Assembly (NCBI GenBank): GCA_036802945.1
Contig: DAIRVG010000009.1
Coordinates: 1 to 64,000, forward strand
DNA from: Gp6-AA40 sp036802945
GTDB taxonomy: Bacteria > Acidobacteriota > Vicinamibacteria > Vicinamibacterales > UBA2999
Direction: 5' to 3'
Length of the DNA: 64,000 nt
Shown: positions 44,672 through 57,283 of the stretch, piece by piece
Layout of the letters: each line of letters begins with the position of its first letter
Position numbering within the stretch: position 1 is the stretch's first letter
Notes under the pieces: generated by a model
Databases searched by the model: none
The model's input: the letters and a program-made list of their open reading frames with translations, nothing else
Told to the model about the DNA's origin: nothing
Translations under genes and position numbers: made by a program

Positions 44672-45942
44672 AGCTCGCTTTCATCACACCGCGTTACGGA
44701 GGCGAAATCACGACCGGCGCCGAGCACGCATGCCGTCTGCTCGCGGAACAGCTCAAAGAACGGCACGACGTGGAAGTCGTGACGACGGCAGCGCGCGACC
44801 CCCGCACTTGGAAGAACGAGTACGGCGAGGGCACCGATCGCGTGCGCGGCGTCCTGGTCCGGCGCTTTTCCGTCAACCAACTCCACGACCCGCACACGTT
44901 CAAGGAGTTCACTGACAGGATCCTCGGTGCACCGCGATCGCGCGATGAGGAGATGGACTGGGTACGGCGGCTCGGCCCGTCAGCGCCGGGGTTGATTGAA
45001 CACCTGAAGCGGCAGCACCGCTCGTACGACGCGCTGGTCTTCTTCTCGCTGTTCCACGCGACCACCGTCCAGGGCCTCGCGGTCGCCCCCGAGCGAAGCA
45101 TCCTGTTTCCGTGCCTGCGCCTCAGCCCCATTCTCCGATTCGGCCTGTGGCCTGATGTCGTGTCCTCGGCGCGGACGATTGGCTTGTTGTCCGGTTCCGA
45201 ACGCCGTCTGCTCCGATCGTTTCTTCGGGTCGGCACCGGGCAGGAGGAACTGGTGGGAATCGGCGTTGAGCCGGCTCAACGCCAGGTGTATCCACGACAC
45301 CAGCAGGATCCGGCCGACGATGCGGTCGATGACGATAGGGCAACCGACTCGGACGTATCTCCCTCACCTGAGGACGAGCGTGCGGATCGAGGGGTCCCGT
45401 TCCGGCGCCGGCATCGTCTGTATGGGCCGATCGCGCTCTACGGTGGTCGCGTCGAACCGGACAACGGCTGTGAGGAGATGCTCGATTACTTCGACAGCTA
45501 TGCTGCGGCCGACGGCGACACGTCGCTCGTTCTGATGGGCGTCAAGATGATGCGAGTGCCTGACGAACCGTACCTGCGGCAGGCAGGCGTCCTGCCCGAT
45601 CGGGACCGGATGGTCGCGTACGAGGCTGCCGACGTCACGCTCGTGCCAGGATTCGACGATCCCCTCGCGCAGTCGGTCCTCGAGAGTTTTGCCGTGGGCA
45701 CACCCGTGCTGGCGAGTGCGCGCAACGATGCGGCCGTCGAGCACTGCCGGCGCGCGAACGGCGGGCTCTACTATGCCAACCGCGATGAGTTCGTCGAGGG
45801 GCTGCGCATCCTCATGACCGGGTCAAAGCTGCGCGAGCAGCTCGGCGAGAGCGGGCGTCAGTATGTGCGGCAGCACTATCGGTGGGATGCGGTCCTCGGC
45901 CGCTTCGAGCGGCTCGTCATGGCCGTCAGAAACCGGGCGTGA
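44668..45942 (+). CDS. GT4-family glycosyltransferase with an acidic linker insertion
   Basis: 424 residues from ATG 44668, overlapping the previous stop. GT-B fold: MKLAFITPRYGGEITTGAEHA and VEVVTTAARDPRTWKNEY; the C-terminal half has PIALYGGRVEPDNGCEEML and DDPLAQSVLESFAVGTPVLAS. Between the Rossmann lobes there is an unusual acidic, disordered-looking stretch (PADDAVDDDRATDSDVSPSP) of about 40 residues, absent from the sister protein. The stop codon is immediately followed by the stop codon of the convergent regulator gene. Probably acts on the same glycan as its neighbour. Confidence 0.88.
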   Translation: MKLAFITPRYGGEITTGAEHACRLLAEQLKERHDVEVVTTAARDPRTWKNEYGEGTDRVRGVLVRRFSVNQLHDPHTFKEFTDRILGAPRSRDEEMDWVRRLGPSAPGLIEHLKRQHRSYDALVFFSLFHATTVQGLAVAPERSILFPCLRLSPILRFGLWPDVVSSARTIGLLSGSERRLLRSFLRVGTGQEELVGIGVEPAQRQVYPRHQQDPADDAVDDDRATDSDVSPSPEDERADRGVPFRRRHRLYGPIALYGGRVEPDNGCEEMLDYFDSYAAADGDTSLVLMGVKMMRVPDEPYLRQAGVLPDRDRMVAYEAADVTLVPGFDDPLAQSVLESFAVGTPVLASARNDAAVEHCRRANGGLYYANRDEFVEGLRILMTGSKLREQLGESGRQYVRQHYRWDAVLGRFERLVMAVRNRA

Positions 45943-47435
<1,493 letters not shown>

Positions 47436-47439
<4 letters not shown>

Positions 47440-50345
47440 TGAGCGGCGCGCGCCAGCTGTTCGGCCTCCGCGGGCGGAAACCGCAGCGTGAACCGCGTGC
47501 CCTGCCCGATGCTGCTCTCGCAGTCGATCGAGCCTTCGTGCTCGCGGACGATGCCGTACGTGATCGAGAGGCCGAGCCCGGTGCCGTGCCCGATGGCCTT
47601 CGTGGTGAAGAAGGGATCGTAGATCCGCGCGAGGTGCTCGCTGGGAATGCCCGAGCCCGTGTCGGAGATCTCGACGACCGCCTGCCCAGTCTCCAGCCGC
47701 GACGCGATCGACAACCAGCCGCCCTTGGGCATCGCGTCCTTCGCATTGAGAAACAGGTTGAGAAACACCTGTTGAAGCTTCTGCTCGACGCCGAGCACGT
47801 TAATCGGTTGTTCGCTCAACTCGCGCCGAACCGTGACGTGGTGCAGATGGAACTGGTGCTCGAGCAGAGACAGCACGTCCGAAATAACGGTGTTGACGTC
47901 GACTGCGGCCAGGTCGTTGCTCATTGCGGCGCCGGGCCGCGAGAGATTCAGGAGACCATTGACGATCTTGGCCGCTCGAAACGTCTGTCGCTCGATCTTC
48001 TCGAGCACGCGGGTCCGTGGATCCTGTGGGTCGGCGCCGTCGAGCAGCATTTGCGTGAAGCTGGAGATCCCGGTGAGCGGCGTGTTCACCTCGTGCGCCA
48101 CTCCGGCAGCCAGCAACCCAATCGACGCCATCTTTTCCGAAATCTGGAGCTGCTCTTCGAGCTGCACGCGGCGCGTGACGTCTTCAATGATCACAATCGT
48201 GCCGACTGTGGTGATGCCGCTTTCATCCGCCGCCCGCAGGGGCACGACGGCCGCATTCACCGTCAGCGGCTCGTCGCCGCCGCCGCGGCGTTCGAACTGG
48301 AGCCGCGAGAGGGTCGCTCCCGCCGGCGTGTCGCGGCGCGCGGCGCGGAGCGCTTCGACGAAATGACCGTCGAACAGATCGTCCAGGCGCCGGCCGGTCG
48401 CTTCGCCCTTTGACACGCCATACAACGCTTCGAGCGCCGGGTTCCAGCGCACGATGCGATCGTCGAGATCCAGGACCAGCAGGCCGTCGTCGAGCGACTC
48501 GAGAATGTTTTCGTTGAAGGCGCGCACGCGATCCAGCTCCAGCGCCTTCACGTGCAGCTGGCGGTACAGGCGCGCGTTTTCGAGCGCCGTCGCAATCTGT
48601 CCGGCGACCGCGCCCAGCAGGCTCATGTCCTCGCTGTTCAGCGGCTCGCCCGTGTCCTTGCGGCCCAGAACGAGCACCGCGATCGCGCCTTCCTTGGCCA
48701 CGCACGGGACGAAGTAGTAGAGACCCGAATCGCGCCAGAACTCGATCTCCTCCACCGAAAACCGCGTCGCCGCGATGGGGTCGTCGAGCGCCACGGTGTG
48801 GCCCGCCTCGAGACGCCTCCCTATGCCCGAATGTTTCGGCAGCGCCGGCGGATGACTGTCGCCGAATCCCGACGCGCGAACGGACCCGTAATATGGCGCT
48901 GCCTCATCCGCGAGCATCAGGGCCATCCGTTCGACGAGCAGCGTTTCGACGACGCGCGACACGAGTCGCTCGGACAACCTGTGGAGATCGAGATCGCTGT
49001 TGAGGTCGCGCGCGAAGCCCACGAGCGCGCGCCGGTAGTCGTACCGATCGCGGTAGAACGCGCGATCGAGCGCATTCTGCACGGCGTTCTTCACAGGCGG
49101 CGCCAGCAGCAGCGCTACCAGCGTTGCCAGAAATGCGATGATCCAGTTGTGTTCGTTGTCGTCGTTCAACCAGACGCGCTGGACCCCCTGCAGCATCGCC
49201 GCGTAGATCGCGACGATGGCGCCGAGCGCCGCGGCATAGACCAGCGCGCGCTTCACGATCACTTCGATGTCCATCAGCCGGTACCGCACGATGGCCGAGG
49301 CATACGCGAGCGGAATCAGACCAAGTGGGATGGCTGAAAGCTGCATCGGCAGCGATCCGTCCACGCCAACCGCAAAGGGAAGCGCGTAACCGAGCGCGAA
49401 GGGTCCGGCCCCGAGCGCCGTACCCCATGCGATCCAGCGAAGCTGCCGGCGGCCCGTAATCGATCGCACCTCGTGCAGTGCGCGCGTGAGCGCCGACAGG
49501 CCTGCGATTAAGCACCCCGCAAGATAGAGGAACTCGAGCCGGTCGAGCGTTTCGAGCACGCGCATGAAGCGCGCGGGATCGGCGGAAAGACGCGTGAGGG
49601 CCATGACGTGGGCGATGCCCAGTACGACCGCCGGAACGTAGGCGAGCGGGACGACGGCGCGGCCAATCGGGCCTGCCGTCCACCGTCGCGCCCGCTCGGG
49701 AAAGACCAGCGTGAAGTGCAGAAAGAGTGGCGGCAACACGAGCATCGACACCGCATCGGCCCAGTAGAACACCCAATCGAGTCGATCGAGCCGGCCGCTG
49801 AACGAGAAGGTGAAGACGCCGAAGAAGGCCACCGACAGCCAGAAGAAATGCAGTGTCGCGGGATCGCGTGGCCGGCGCAACCGGACGGCGCCGCCGACCA
49901 ACAGCGTAAAGATGCCGACGGCGGCAAGCAGGAAGTAAAGCGCGCGGGGGCCGCTCGGGATGGGGGCGATTCGTAGATCCACGACCTCGCGCGTACCGAG
50001 CCTGAGGATCGTGTAGCGAACAGTCTGGCCGGCATCCGCCGTCTGAAGCATCCGCACCACGTCGGACATCTGCTGGACTGGACGGTCGTCAATGGCCAGG
50101 AGCAGGTCGCCGCGCTTGATACCAACCGAGGCAGCCGCCGTCCCGGCGCCGATGTCGGCCGCCACGACTCCGTCGGGCTGCGTCGTCCAAAGCACGCCGT
50201 CTTCAACGGCATGCCACGTCGCGCGAGCTGAGATGTTCGCGATCCCGAGGCAGAGCAATCCGGAGACGACGAGAAGCGGAAGGACGGGTCCTCCCCAATG
50301 CGCCCACGCACGTGTCGCGTCCGAGCCTCGTTTACCGTCTCTCAT
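47436..50345 (-). CDS. multidomain PDZ-7TM-GAF-PAS sensor histidine kinase
   Basis: 969 residues from ATG 50345; a GTG at 50441 in the same frame would add 32 residues of Arg-rich sequence without family support. A first span (about 20-38) leads to a PDZ domain (about 55-125: VGIKRGDLLLAIDDRPVQ). About eight membrane helices follow (130-410), then a GAF domain (about 440-600), a PAS domain (about 615-730), HisKA with AAGVAHEVNTPL, and HATPase_c with NLFLNAKDAMPKGG and GTGLGLSITYGIV. It phosphorylates the NtrC-type regulator whose gene overlaps its stop. A 205-base gap separates it from the outer-membrane protein gene. Confidence 0.92.
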
Positions 50346-50357
50346 CTTTGTCAATGC

Positions 50358-50409
50358 CCGCCCGGAGACACGCCGGGCGGTGCGTCTCTGGCGAGCAAAC
50401 GATATACCA
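50358..50409 (-). promoter_or_regulatory. extended -10 and GC-rich hairpin before the PDZ kinase
   Basis: On the minus strand TGGTATATC (50401-50409) is an extended -10 element. Downstream, a perfect 8-base GC stem (CCGCCCGG and CCGGGCGG, 50358-50380) with a 7-base loop ends 12 bases before the ATG at 50345, close enough to mask the ribosome-binding site. No other function is evident in the 205-base gap, which also holds an ATCC/GGAT inverted repeat near 50515. Confidence 0.35.
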
Positions 50410-50550
50410 CGAGCGGTGGGGTGGCCCTGGTCGTAACTCACTGAAAATCAGTCGTTTAACGAAGTTCAAGAATATCAGAACCCGTGTCGATCCAATGCGC
50501 GGGAGCCATCATCCAATCGGATGGACCTCAAAACCGCTCAAAAATACGCG

Positions 50551-52452
50551 TTAGAAGCGAACGGTGACGCCGCCGACGATGTGTTTGGGAGGCCTGGCGA
50601 CCTGAAGTTCGTCGTACACGGAGGTGTCGAGGAGGTCTTCGTGGAAGAGATTCCGTACCGCCACAATCATCTCCCACTGGCCGCTGGTGAAGTTGAGGAA
50701 GGGCAGCGCCTGACTGACCTGAACGTCGAAACGGGCGCCCAGTTTCGGCCGCAACGTGGTTGCGTCGGATCCCGCGAACCCCGAGTTGATCTTGTAGATA
50801 ACGAAGACCCGCGTGTCCACGCGAGGCAACTCGCTCTCGACGGACGTTGTGAGATCGCGCAGTTGTTCGAACTGCCGGCGCATCACCGAGGGCATCACGA
50901 GGGCGACACGGGCCGAGCCTCCCGACGACCGGAGCCAGTCTGCATCAGCCTGCGTGTAATCGACCGATGCTCGCATCCCGTCCGAAACGATGCGACTCAG
51001 ACTCACGCCCCATCCGCGCACGTCCACGTCGCCGGTATGGCCAACGTAATAGTGCCCGACGCTCGAGCCGGTGGTGTTGGGCAACGATACGCCGAAGAGC
51101 GTCGCGATCTGATCGCCGATCTGTTGACGGAACGCGCGAATCCCGACGATCACGTCGTTGGCCAGGGGTTGCTCGGCAGCGACCTCCAGGTGATCGATTC
51201 GTTCCGGCTTGAATCCGAATCGTCGCGATGCCGGCGAGAACGTGCGTCCTGGTGGCAGCCATATGCCGGTTGAGGGCGGAAGGAATTCTTCCGCGCCCGG
51301 TGCGAGCTCGCGATGCGAAACGGCGCCGCGCACGCGGAACGACGCGTCGGGAAGGGGTGTCACCGTGACGCTCGCCTTTGGACTTAGAAGGTTTTCATTC
51401 GCAAGGTAGTCATAACGGGCGTAGCGCGCACCGTAGGTCACGTTGAGACGGTCAGCAATCGTCCAGTCATCAAACGCGTAGATCTCACCGGCATTGCGGT
51501 GTCCGTCGGCCATTGCAGCGAGCGCGTCGGCGTTTCCGCCCAGGTAGCGCTGCATCGCATACGACATCCCGGCACGGTACTTGTGCGAAGACCCTGCCGA
51601 TCGCCGCGCGTACGAACCAGCGAGGATCCAGGAGGACAAATCCCCCTGCGTGGTGCCGCCGCGCACATTCCACTGACCCGTCGTGGTCGGCGCGGTGAGC
51701 GAGACAAAGGCCACGCTCCCCGCCATTCCGCCCTGCGTCGAGAAGAGCTGCTGCGGCCGATCGAACGACGTTCTCGTGAACAGGTTGATCTGCCCATCGA
51801 GCGGCAGTTCCGCGATAAAGGAGGCAAATCGCACAGGTCCGCCGACCGCCCGCGCGAGCGCAGCCAGCGAATCGTCCATGAAGGACCCGTCACTGCCGGG
51901 GCTGGCGATGGCGCCGTCCACGTCCTTCAGGACGCTCCGCTTCAGATGTCGAAGGCGCCACGCGATTTCTCCGTGATCCTCGCTGTCGGCGTCCGCGGAT
52001 GACGGCTCCTGGCCGCCCACGCCGCCGAGGCCCGCCTGAAGGATCTGCGGCTGGTCGGATGGACCTTGAACGCGCGTCAGAGCGATCGAAATGTCGCGGG
52101 CCGCCGTCGTGACCTGAATGATCTTCGCCCGCGCCGGCACGTAGCCCTGAAGGTGCGCGCGAACAAGGTAGGGACCTGCCGGCAGATCGCGCAGTGTGAA
52201 GCGTCCGTCTCGGTCGGACACGGCAAAGGCGGTGCTGCCGCCCAGCGCAGACACCACGACACCCCCGAGCGGCTGGCCTTGCTCGTCGACCACGGTTCCG
52301 CGCAGCTCCGCCTGTGAAATCGAGGCGATCTGGATTGTCTGGGACTTGGGAGTGAACGCCGGCGCGAACTGCGCGAAAACGACCGCGGGACACACGATGC
52401 CCGCCATGAACACCATCACCACCGCCGGGCGTCTGGCGAAAAGGCGGGTCAT
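50551..52452 (-). CDS. outer-membrane beta-barrel with carboxypeptidase-regulatory domain, no plug
   Basis: 633 residues from ATG 52452 (alternative ATG 52467). The signal peptide ends near VVFAQ. A carboxypeptidase-regulatory-like domain follows (about 45-130: LRGTVVDEQGQPLGGVVVSA, GRFTLRDLPAGPYLVRA). Then a barrel of alternating strands runs to a terminal Phe (VGGVTVRF). No TonB box or plug domain with its usual conserved segments is visible, so this is not a standard TonB-dependent receptor. The upstream secreted-protein gene ends 23 bases earlier. Substrate unknown. Confidence 0.75.
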   Translation of the reverse strand: MTRLFARRPAVVMVFMAGIVCPAVVFAQFAPAFTPKSQTIQIASISQAELRGTVVDEQGQPLGGVVVSALGGSTAFAVSDRDGRFTLRDLPAGPYLVRAHLQGYVPARAKIIQVTTAARDISIALTRVQGPSDQPQILQAGLGGVGGQEPSSADADSEDHGEIAWRLRHLKRSVLKDVDGAIASPGSDGSFMDDSLAALARAVGGPVRFASFIAELPLDGQINLFTRTSFDRPQQLFSTQGGMAGSVAFVSLTAPTTTGQWNVRGGTTQGDLSSWILAGSYARRSAGSSHKYRAGMSYAMQRYLGGNADALAAMADGHRNAGEIYAFDDWTIADRLNVTYGARYARYDYLANENLLSPKASVTVTPLPDASFRVRGAVSHRELAPGAEEFLPPSTGIWLPPGRTFSPASRRFGFKPERIDHLEVAAEQPLANDVIVGIRAFRQQIGDQIATLFGVSLPNTTGSSVGHYYVGHTGDVDVRGWGVSLSRIVSDGMRASVDYTQADADWLRSSGGSARVALVMPSVMRRQFEQLRDLTTSVESELPRVDTRVFVIYKINSGFAGSDATTLRPKLGARFDVQVSQALPFLNFTSGQWEMIVAVRNLFHEDLLDTSVYDELQVARPPKHIVGGVTVRF

Positions 52453-52475
52453 CGGGGGTCCCCACATCTTACGCC

Positions 52476-53513
52476 TTACGACGCCGCAACGGAGAAATTG
52501 ACGTTCTGCGTTACGGTCTTACCCGACGGCTTGTCGGTGATCTTGATCTCCAGCCGGTAGTCTCCCGGCGGAAAGCTGAGAAGAGGCACCTGCAGCGTGC
52601 CCGGAATCGGACCACTGTTAGCCGTAAAGTCCGCCGGCAGCGACTGTGCGTTCAATGCCTGCGGCTGCGTCTTGTTGAAGAACTTCTCTCCATCCGCAGT
52701 CTTCTGATTGAAGCTGTTTTCGATCTGCACGTCCGGCTTGCCGGCCGAATCACCGGTAATCCCGTAAATCCAGTAGATCACCTCGAGAGTATCGGCCTTC
52801 TTGTACTTTCCATCGCGGGACAGCACGATCTGCATGGGACCGAACACGTACGGATCTTCCTGCGCCGAGGCGCCCGCCGGCAGCGGCTGAATTGCCGTCG
52901 CCAGGATGACGCTGCTGGTTGTCAGTTCCGGCTTGTTGTAGTCGGGGATGCTCAGTTCCTTCTTCGCGACCGCGACCGTGGGGTTGAAGTTCTTATCGGC
53001 TTTTTCAACCGTGCCCTTGTCCTTCACCGCCACATACACGTCGTAGTCGGTGCCACCCTTCACCTGGAAAGCGCGCGAGACTTTCCCCTCAGGACTGACC
53101 GTCGCGAAATAGACGTTTTCCCAGGGGTGGATGGCGCCAGCCTTGTCCTTGTTGTCCTTGTTGTCCTTGCTCGGCGGTGCGGGTGCGGCGCCCTTGGTGT
53201 CGACGCGGACGTACAGCGCGACGGTCGGCGACATCAATTTCGAGCGATCCAGTTGCACGGTGAAGGGAACGTAGGTCGTGCCGTCCTGCGAGCGGATGAA
53301 ATGGTTCGATTCCCACGTCACCATCGTGGTCGGCGCGGCCTGACCCGCTGAGACCGTGTCGACCGCCTTGAGCAGGACCTCGATGTCGAGCTGTTCAGCC
53401 TTACTGCGCTTTACTTCCTGCTTGTTGTCGGCCTTCTGCGCGAGCAGCGCCGACGAACCAGCAGTCACGCTCAGCGCGACGCAGAGAGCAACCATCCCTC
53501 TCATCTTCTTCAT
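52476..53513 (-). CDS. secreted protein of unknown function
   Basis: 345 residues from ATG 53513 (GAGAGAGG upstream). The signal peptide ends near ALLAQ. The rest is beta-rich with repeated Asn/Lys/Asp-rich loops (SKDNKDNKDKAG), and a C-terminal Ig-like region reads SFPPGDYRLEIKITDKPSGKTV. I recognise this general type from acidobacterial genomes but not a family with known role. It is upstream of the outer-membrane barrel with a 23-base gap, so the two are probably co-expressed and may interact in the periplasm. Confidence 0.6.
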   Translation of the reverse strand: MKKMRGMVALCVALSVTAGSSALLAQKADNKQEVKRSKAEQLDIEVLLKAVDTVSAGQAAPTTMVTWESNHFIRSQDGTTYVPFTVQLDRSKLMSPTVALYVRVDTKGAAPAPPSKDNKDNKDKAGAIHPWENVYFATVSPEGKVSRAFQVKGGTDYDVYVAVKDKGTVEKADKNFNPTVAVAKKELSIPDYNKPELTTSSVILATAIQPLPAGASAQEDPYVFGPMQIVLSRDGKYKKADTLEVIYWIYGITGDSAGKPDVQIENSFNQKTADGEKFFNKTQPQALNAQSLPADFTANSGPIPGTLQVPLLSFPPGDYRLEIKITDKPSGKTVTQNVNFSVAAS

Positions 53514-53747
53514 GCCTCTCTCTCCCGAAAGTGACGGAGACAATACAACAGCCGTGACGCTCAGAGTCGGGCTGCGGTGGCCGTTTCGATAGCGTGTTTC
53601 GAGGCCCTGTCAGGGATGAGAGGAGCCCTCGAATCCGTTGATCATAGGCGTCGTCCCCAGGCAAGTCAAACCTCTGAACAGCCGCGCGGCACGCCACTTT
53701 TTGACGGAAACTCGAGCGCCGCGCGACCTCTGCAGCGCGATTCACCG

Positions 53748-53756
53748 TGCTATCAT
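53748..53756 (+). promoter_or_regulatory. extended -10 promoter for glgC
   Basis: TGCTATCAT at 53748-53756 is an extended -10 element 61 bases before the glgC ATG; no clear -35 is present. The 273-base gap between the divergent genes (53514-53816) shows nothing else that I can name. Confidence 0.4.
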
Positions 53757-53816
53757 CGCTGCCCCTCAGGGGATCCGCGGGGCGCCTGGGCGCGCTGCCG
53801 GCCTGGGGCCATACCC

Positions 53817-55105
<1,289 letters not shown>

Positions 55106-55106
<1 letters not shown>

Positions 55107-55128
55107 GGGTTAGGGGGAAGGGGTTAGG
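55106..55128 (+). promoter_or_regulatory. G-run ribosome-binding/possible quadruplex segment before eno
   Basis: The 22 bases between the glgC stop and the eno ATG contain four G runs (GGGG, GGGGG, GGGG, GG) separated by TTA, AA and TTA. The last run lies just before the ATG. It provides Shine-Dalgarno-like sequence and could fold into a G-quadruplex. Confidence 0.4.
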
Positions 55129-56436
55129 ATGCAGATTACGCGCGTCCACGGACGCGAGATTCTCGATTCACGAGGCAACCCCACGGTTGAAGTCGATGTA
55201 TCGGCGGGTACTGCCTTCGGCCGCGCGGGCGTTCCATCGGGCGCTTCGACCGGCGAGCGCGAAGCGCTGGAGCTGCGCGACGGCGACAAGAGCCGCTACC
55301 TGGGGAAGGGCGTCCGGAAGGCGATCGCGCACGTCAACGGGGAAATCGCGGATGCGCTCACCGGCACCGAGCTCGATCAGCGCGCGATCGATCAGAAGAT
55401 GATTGCCCTCGACGGCACGCCCTCGAAAAGCCGCCTCGGGGCCAACGCGTTACTGGGCGTGTCGATGGCGGCGGCAAAAGCGGCAGCCGTGGCGGAAGGC
55501 CGTCCCTTATACGAGCACCTCGCGCGGCTCAGTGGACGGCCTGCCGGCGGAACGTACGTCCTGCCCGTGCCGATGATGAACATCCTGAACGGCGGCGCGC
55601 ATGCGGACAGCAGCGTCGATCTCCAGGAGTTCATGGTCATGCCGGTGGGCGCGCCGACGTTCGCCGAGGCGCTGCGTGCCGGCGCGGAAATCTTTCACGC
55701 GCTACGCGCGATTCTGAAGAAAGCGGGCCATTCGACCGGCGTCGGTGACGAAGGGGGCTTCGCGCCGAACCTGCGGTCCAACCGCGAGGCGCTCGACGTG
55801 GTGCTCGAGGCGATTGCAAAGGCAGGCTACTCCGCAGGCGAAAACATCTTCATCGCGCTCGATGTCGCGTCGAGCGAACTATGGGACAACGGCAAGTACG
55901 TGTTCAAGAAATCGGGAGAGCCAACCCGTACGTCCGCACAGATGGTCGAGCTCTGGACCGACTGGGTGCGGCAGTATCCAATCGTCTCAATCGAGGACGG
56001 CCTGGCCGAAGGCGACTGGGAGGGATGGAAGGCGCTCACGCACGAGCTCGGCGAACGGGTGCAGCTCGTTGGCGATGACGTGTTCGTGACCAACCCGGAG
56101 ATTCTGAAACAGGGAATCGCGGACGGCGTGGCAAACGCACTCCTCGTGAAGCTGAATCAGATCGGTACCGTGTCGGAGACGCTCGATGCGATCGCCATGG
56201 CGCGCAACGCCGGATACGGAACGATCATTTCGCATCGTTCGGGCGAGACCGAAGACAGCATGATCGCGGACCTGGCGGTCGGCACGTCCGCGGGGCAGAT
56301 CAAGACCGGGTCCGCGAGCCGCAGCGATCGCGTCGCGAAGTACAACCAGTTGCTGCGCATCGAGGAAGAGCTCGGATCCGCGGCGACATACGCCGGACGA
56401 TCTGCGATCCGGCAGCTGGCACTAAGGTCCGCCTAG
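55129..56436 (+). CDS. eno: enolase
   Basis: 435 residues. It converts 2-phosphoglycerate to phosphoenolpyruvate. Motifs: VHGREILDSRGNPTVEVDV at the N-terminus, the flexible loop GVPSGASTGEREALELRDG, the metal ligands near IEDGLAEGDW and GDDVFVTNPEI, and the signature LLVKLNQIGTVSETL. It lies between glgC and gpmA, so the two lower-glycolysis genes are linked to glycogen synthesis in one plus-strand run. Confidence 0.98.
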   Translation: MQITRVHGREILDSRGNPTVEVDVSAGTAFGRAGVPSGASTGEREALELRDGDKSRYLGKGVRKAIAHVNGEIADALTGTELDQRAIDQKMIALDGTPSKSRLGANALLGVSMAAAKAAAVAEGRPLYEHLARLSGRPAGGTYVLPVPMMNILNGGAHADSSVDLQEFMVMPVGAPTFAEALRAGAEIFHALRAILKKAGHSTGVGDEGGFAPNLRSNREALDVVLEAIAKAGYSAGENIFIALDVASSELWDNGKYVFKKSGEPTRTSAQMVELWTDWVRQYPIVSIEDGLAEGDWEGWKALTHELGERVQLVGDDVFVTNPEILKQGIADGVANALLVKLNQIGTVSETLDAIAMARNAGYGTIISHRSGETEDSMIADLAVGTSAGQIKTGSASRSDRVAKYNQLLRIEEELGSAATYAGRSAIRQLALRSA

Positions 56437-56447
56437 AGGAAAGGTCC

Positions 56448-57197
56448 ATGTATCGACTCGTGCTGTTGCGTCACGGCGAAAGCCTCTGGAACAAGGAGAA
56501 CCGGTTCACCGGGTGGACCGACGTCGACCTCACCGACAAGGGACGTGAAGAGGCACGCGAGGCGGGACGGCTGATGGCTGCCGAGAAGTTCGAGTTCGAT
56601 GTCGCGCACACCTCGGTGCTCAAACGCGCGATCCGCACTCTTTGGATCGCCCGCGACGAGATGGACCTGCTCTGGATCCCGGTCTATCGCTCGTGGAGAC
56701 TGAACGAGCGCCATTACGGCGCGCTGCAGGGGTTGAACAAGTCCGAAACCGCGGAGAAGTATGGCGAGGCGCAGGTGAAGATCTGGCGCCGCAGCTACGA
56801 CATCCCACCACCTCCGCTGACGCCAGACGATCCGCGGCACCCCTCCCGCGATCGCCGCTACACGTCGCTCTCGCTGCGGGAGCTGCCGCTGACCGAATCG
56901 CTCAAGGACACCGTCGCGCGCTTCCTGCCGTACTGGCACCAGGCGATTGCGCCCGACATCATTGCCGGCCGGAAGGTGCTCATCGCGGCGCACGGGAACA
57001 GCCTGCGCGCGCTGGTGAAGTATCTCGACAATCTGTCGGAAGAAGAGATCGTGGAGCTGAACATCCCGACCGGCATTCCTCTCGTATACCTGCTCAACGA
57101 TGACCTGAAACCGCTCCAGAAGTTCTACCTGGGCGATCAGGAGGCGGTGCAGCAGGCGATGTCGGCCGTCGCGAACCAGGGTAAAGCCCGTACGTAG
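56448..57197 (+). CDS. gpmA: 2,3-bisphosphoglycerate-dependent phosphoglycerate mutase
   Basis: 249 residues, the normal length. It interconverts 3- and 2-phosphoglycerate, feeding eno. The phospho-acceptor His9 lies in LVLLRHGESLWN; RHYGALQGLNKSETA and HGNSLRALVKYLD carry the other active-site residues. GAGGAAAGG precedes the ATG. It is followed by a CCAA/TTGG-rich repeat and the convergent small gene. Confidence 0.97.
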   Translation: MYRLVLLRHGESLWNKENRFTGWTDVDLTDKGREEAREAGRLMAAEKFEFDVAHTSVLKRAIRTLWIARDEMDLLWIPVYRSWRLNERHYGALQGLNKSETAEKYGEAQVKIWRRSYDIPPPPLTPDDPRHPSRDRRYTSLSLRELPLTESLKDTVARFLPYWHQAIAPDIIAGRKVLIAAHGNSLRALVKYLDNLSEEEIVELNIPTGIPLVYLLNDDLKPLQKFYLGDQEAVQQAMSAVANQGKART

Positions 57198-57200
57198 AAA

Positions 57201-57255
57201 CTCCCAAGCCCCAACGACCAGCTCCCGAGGTGCTTGGGAATTGGAAGTTGGGAGT
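57201..57255. repeat. inverted CCCAA/TTGGG repeat between convergent genes
   Basis: Left arm ACTCCCAAGCCCCAAC and right arm TTGGAAGTTGGGAGTTGGGA face each other between gpmA and the small minus-strand gene. It resembles the longer CCCAAAT element at 61164-61245, at the same kind of convergent junction. It could fold into a hairpin and end both transcripts. Confidence 0.65.
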
Positions 57256-57283
57256 TGGGAGTGGGTTTCTCTTCTCTAAACCT

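Noticed and set aside
53577..53816. 80-residue extension of GlgC
   Set aside because: It has no similarity to GlgC and covers the promoter region; ATG 53817 fits the family start.
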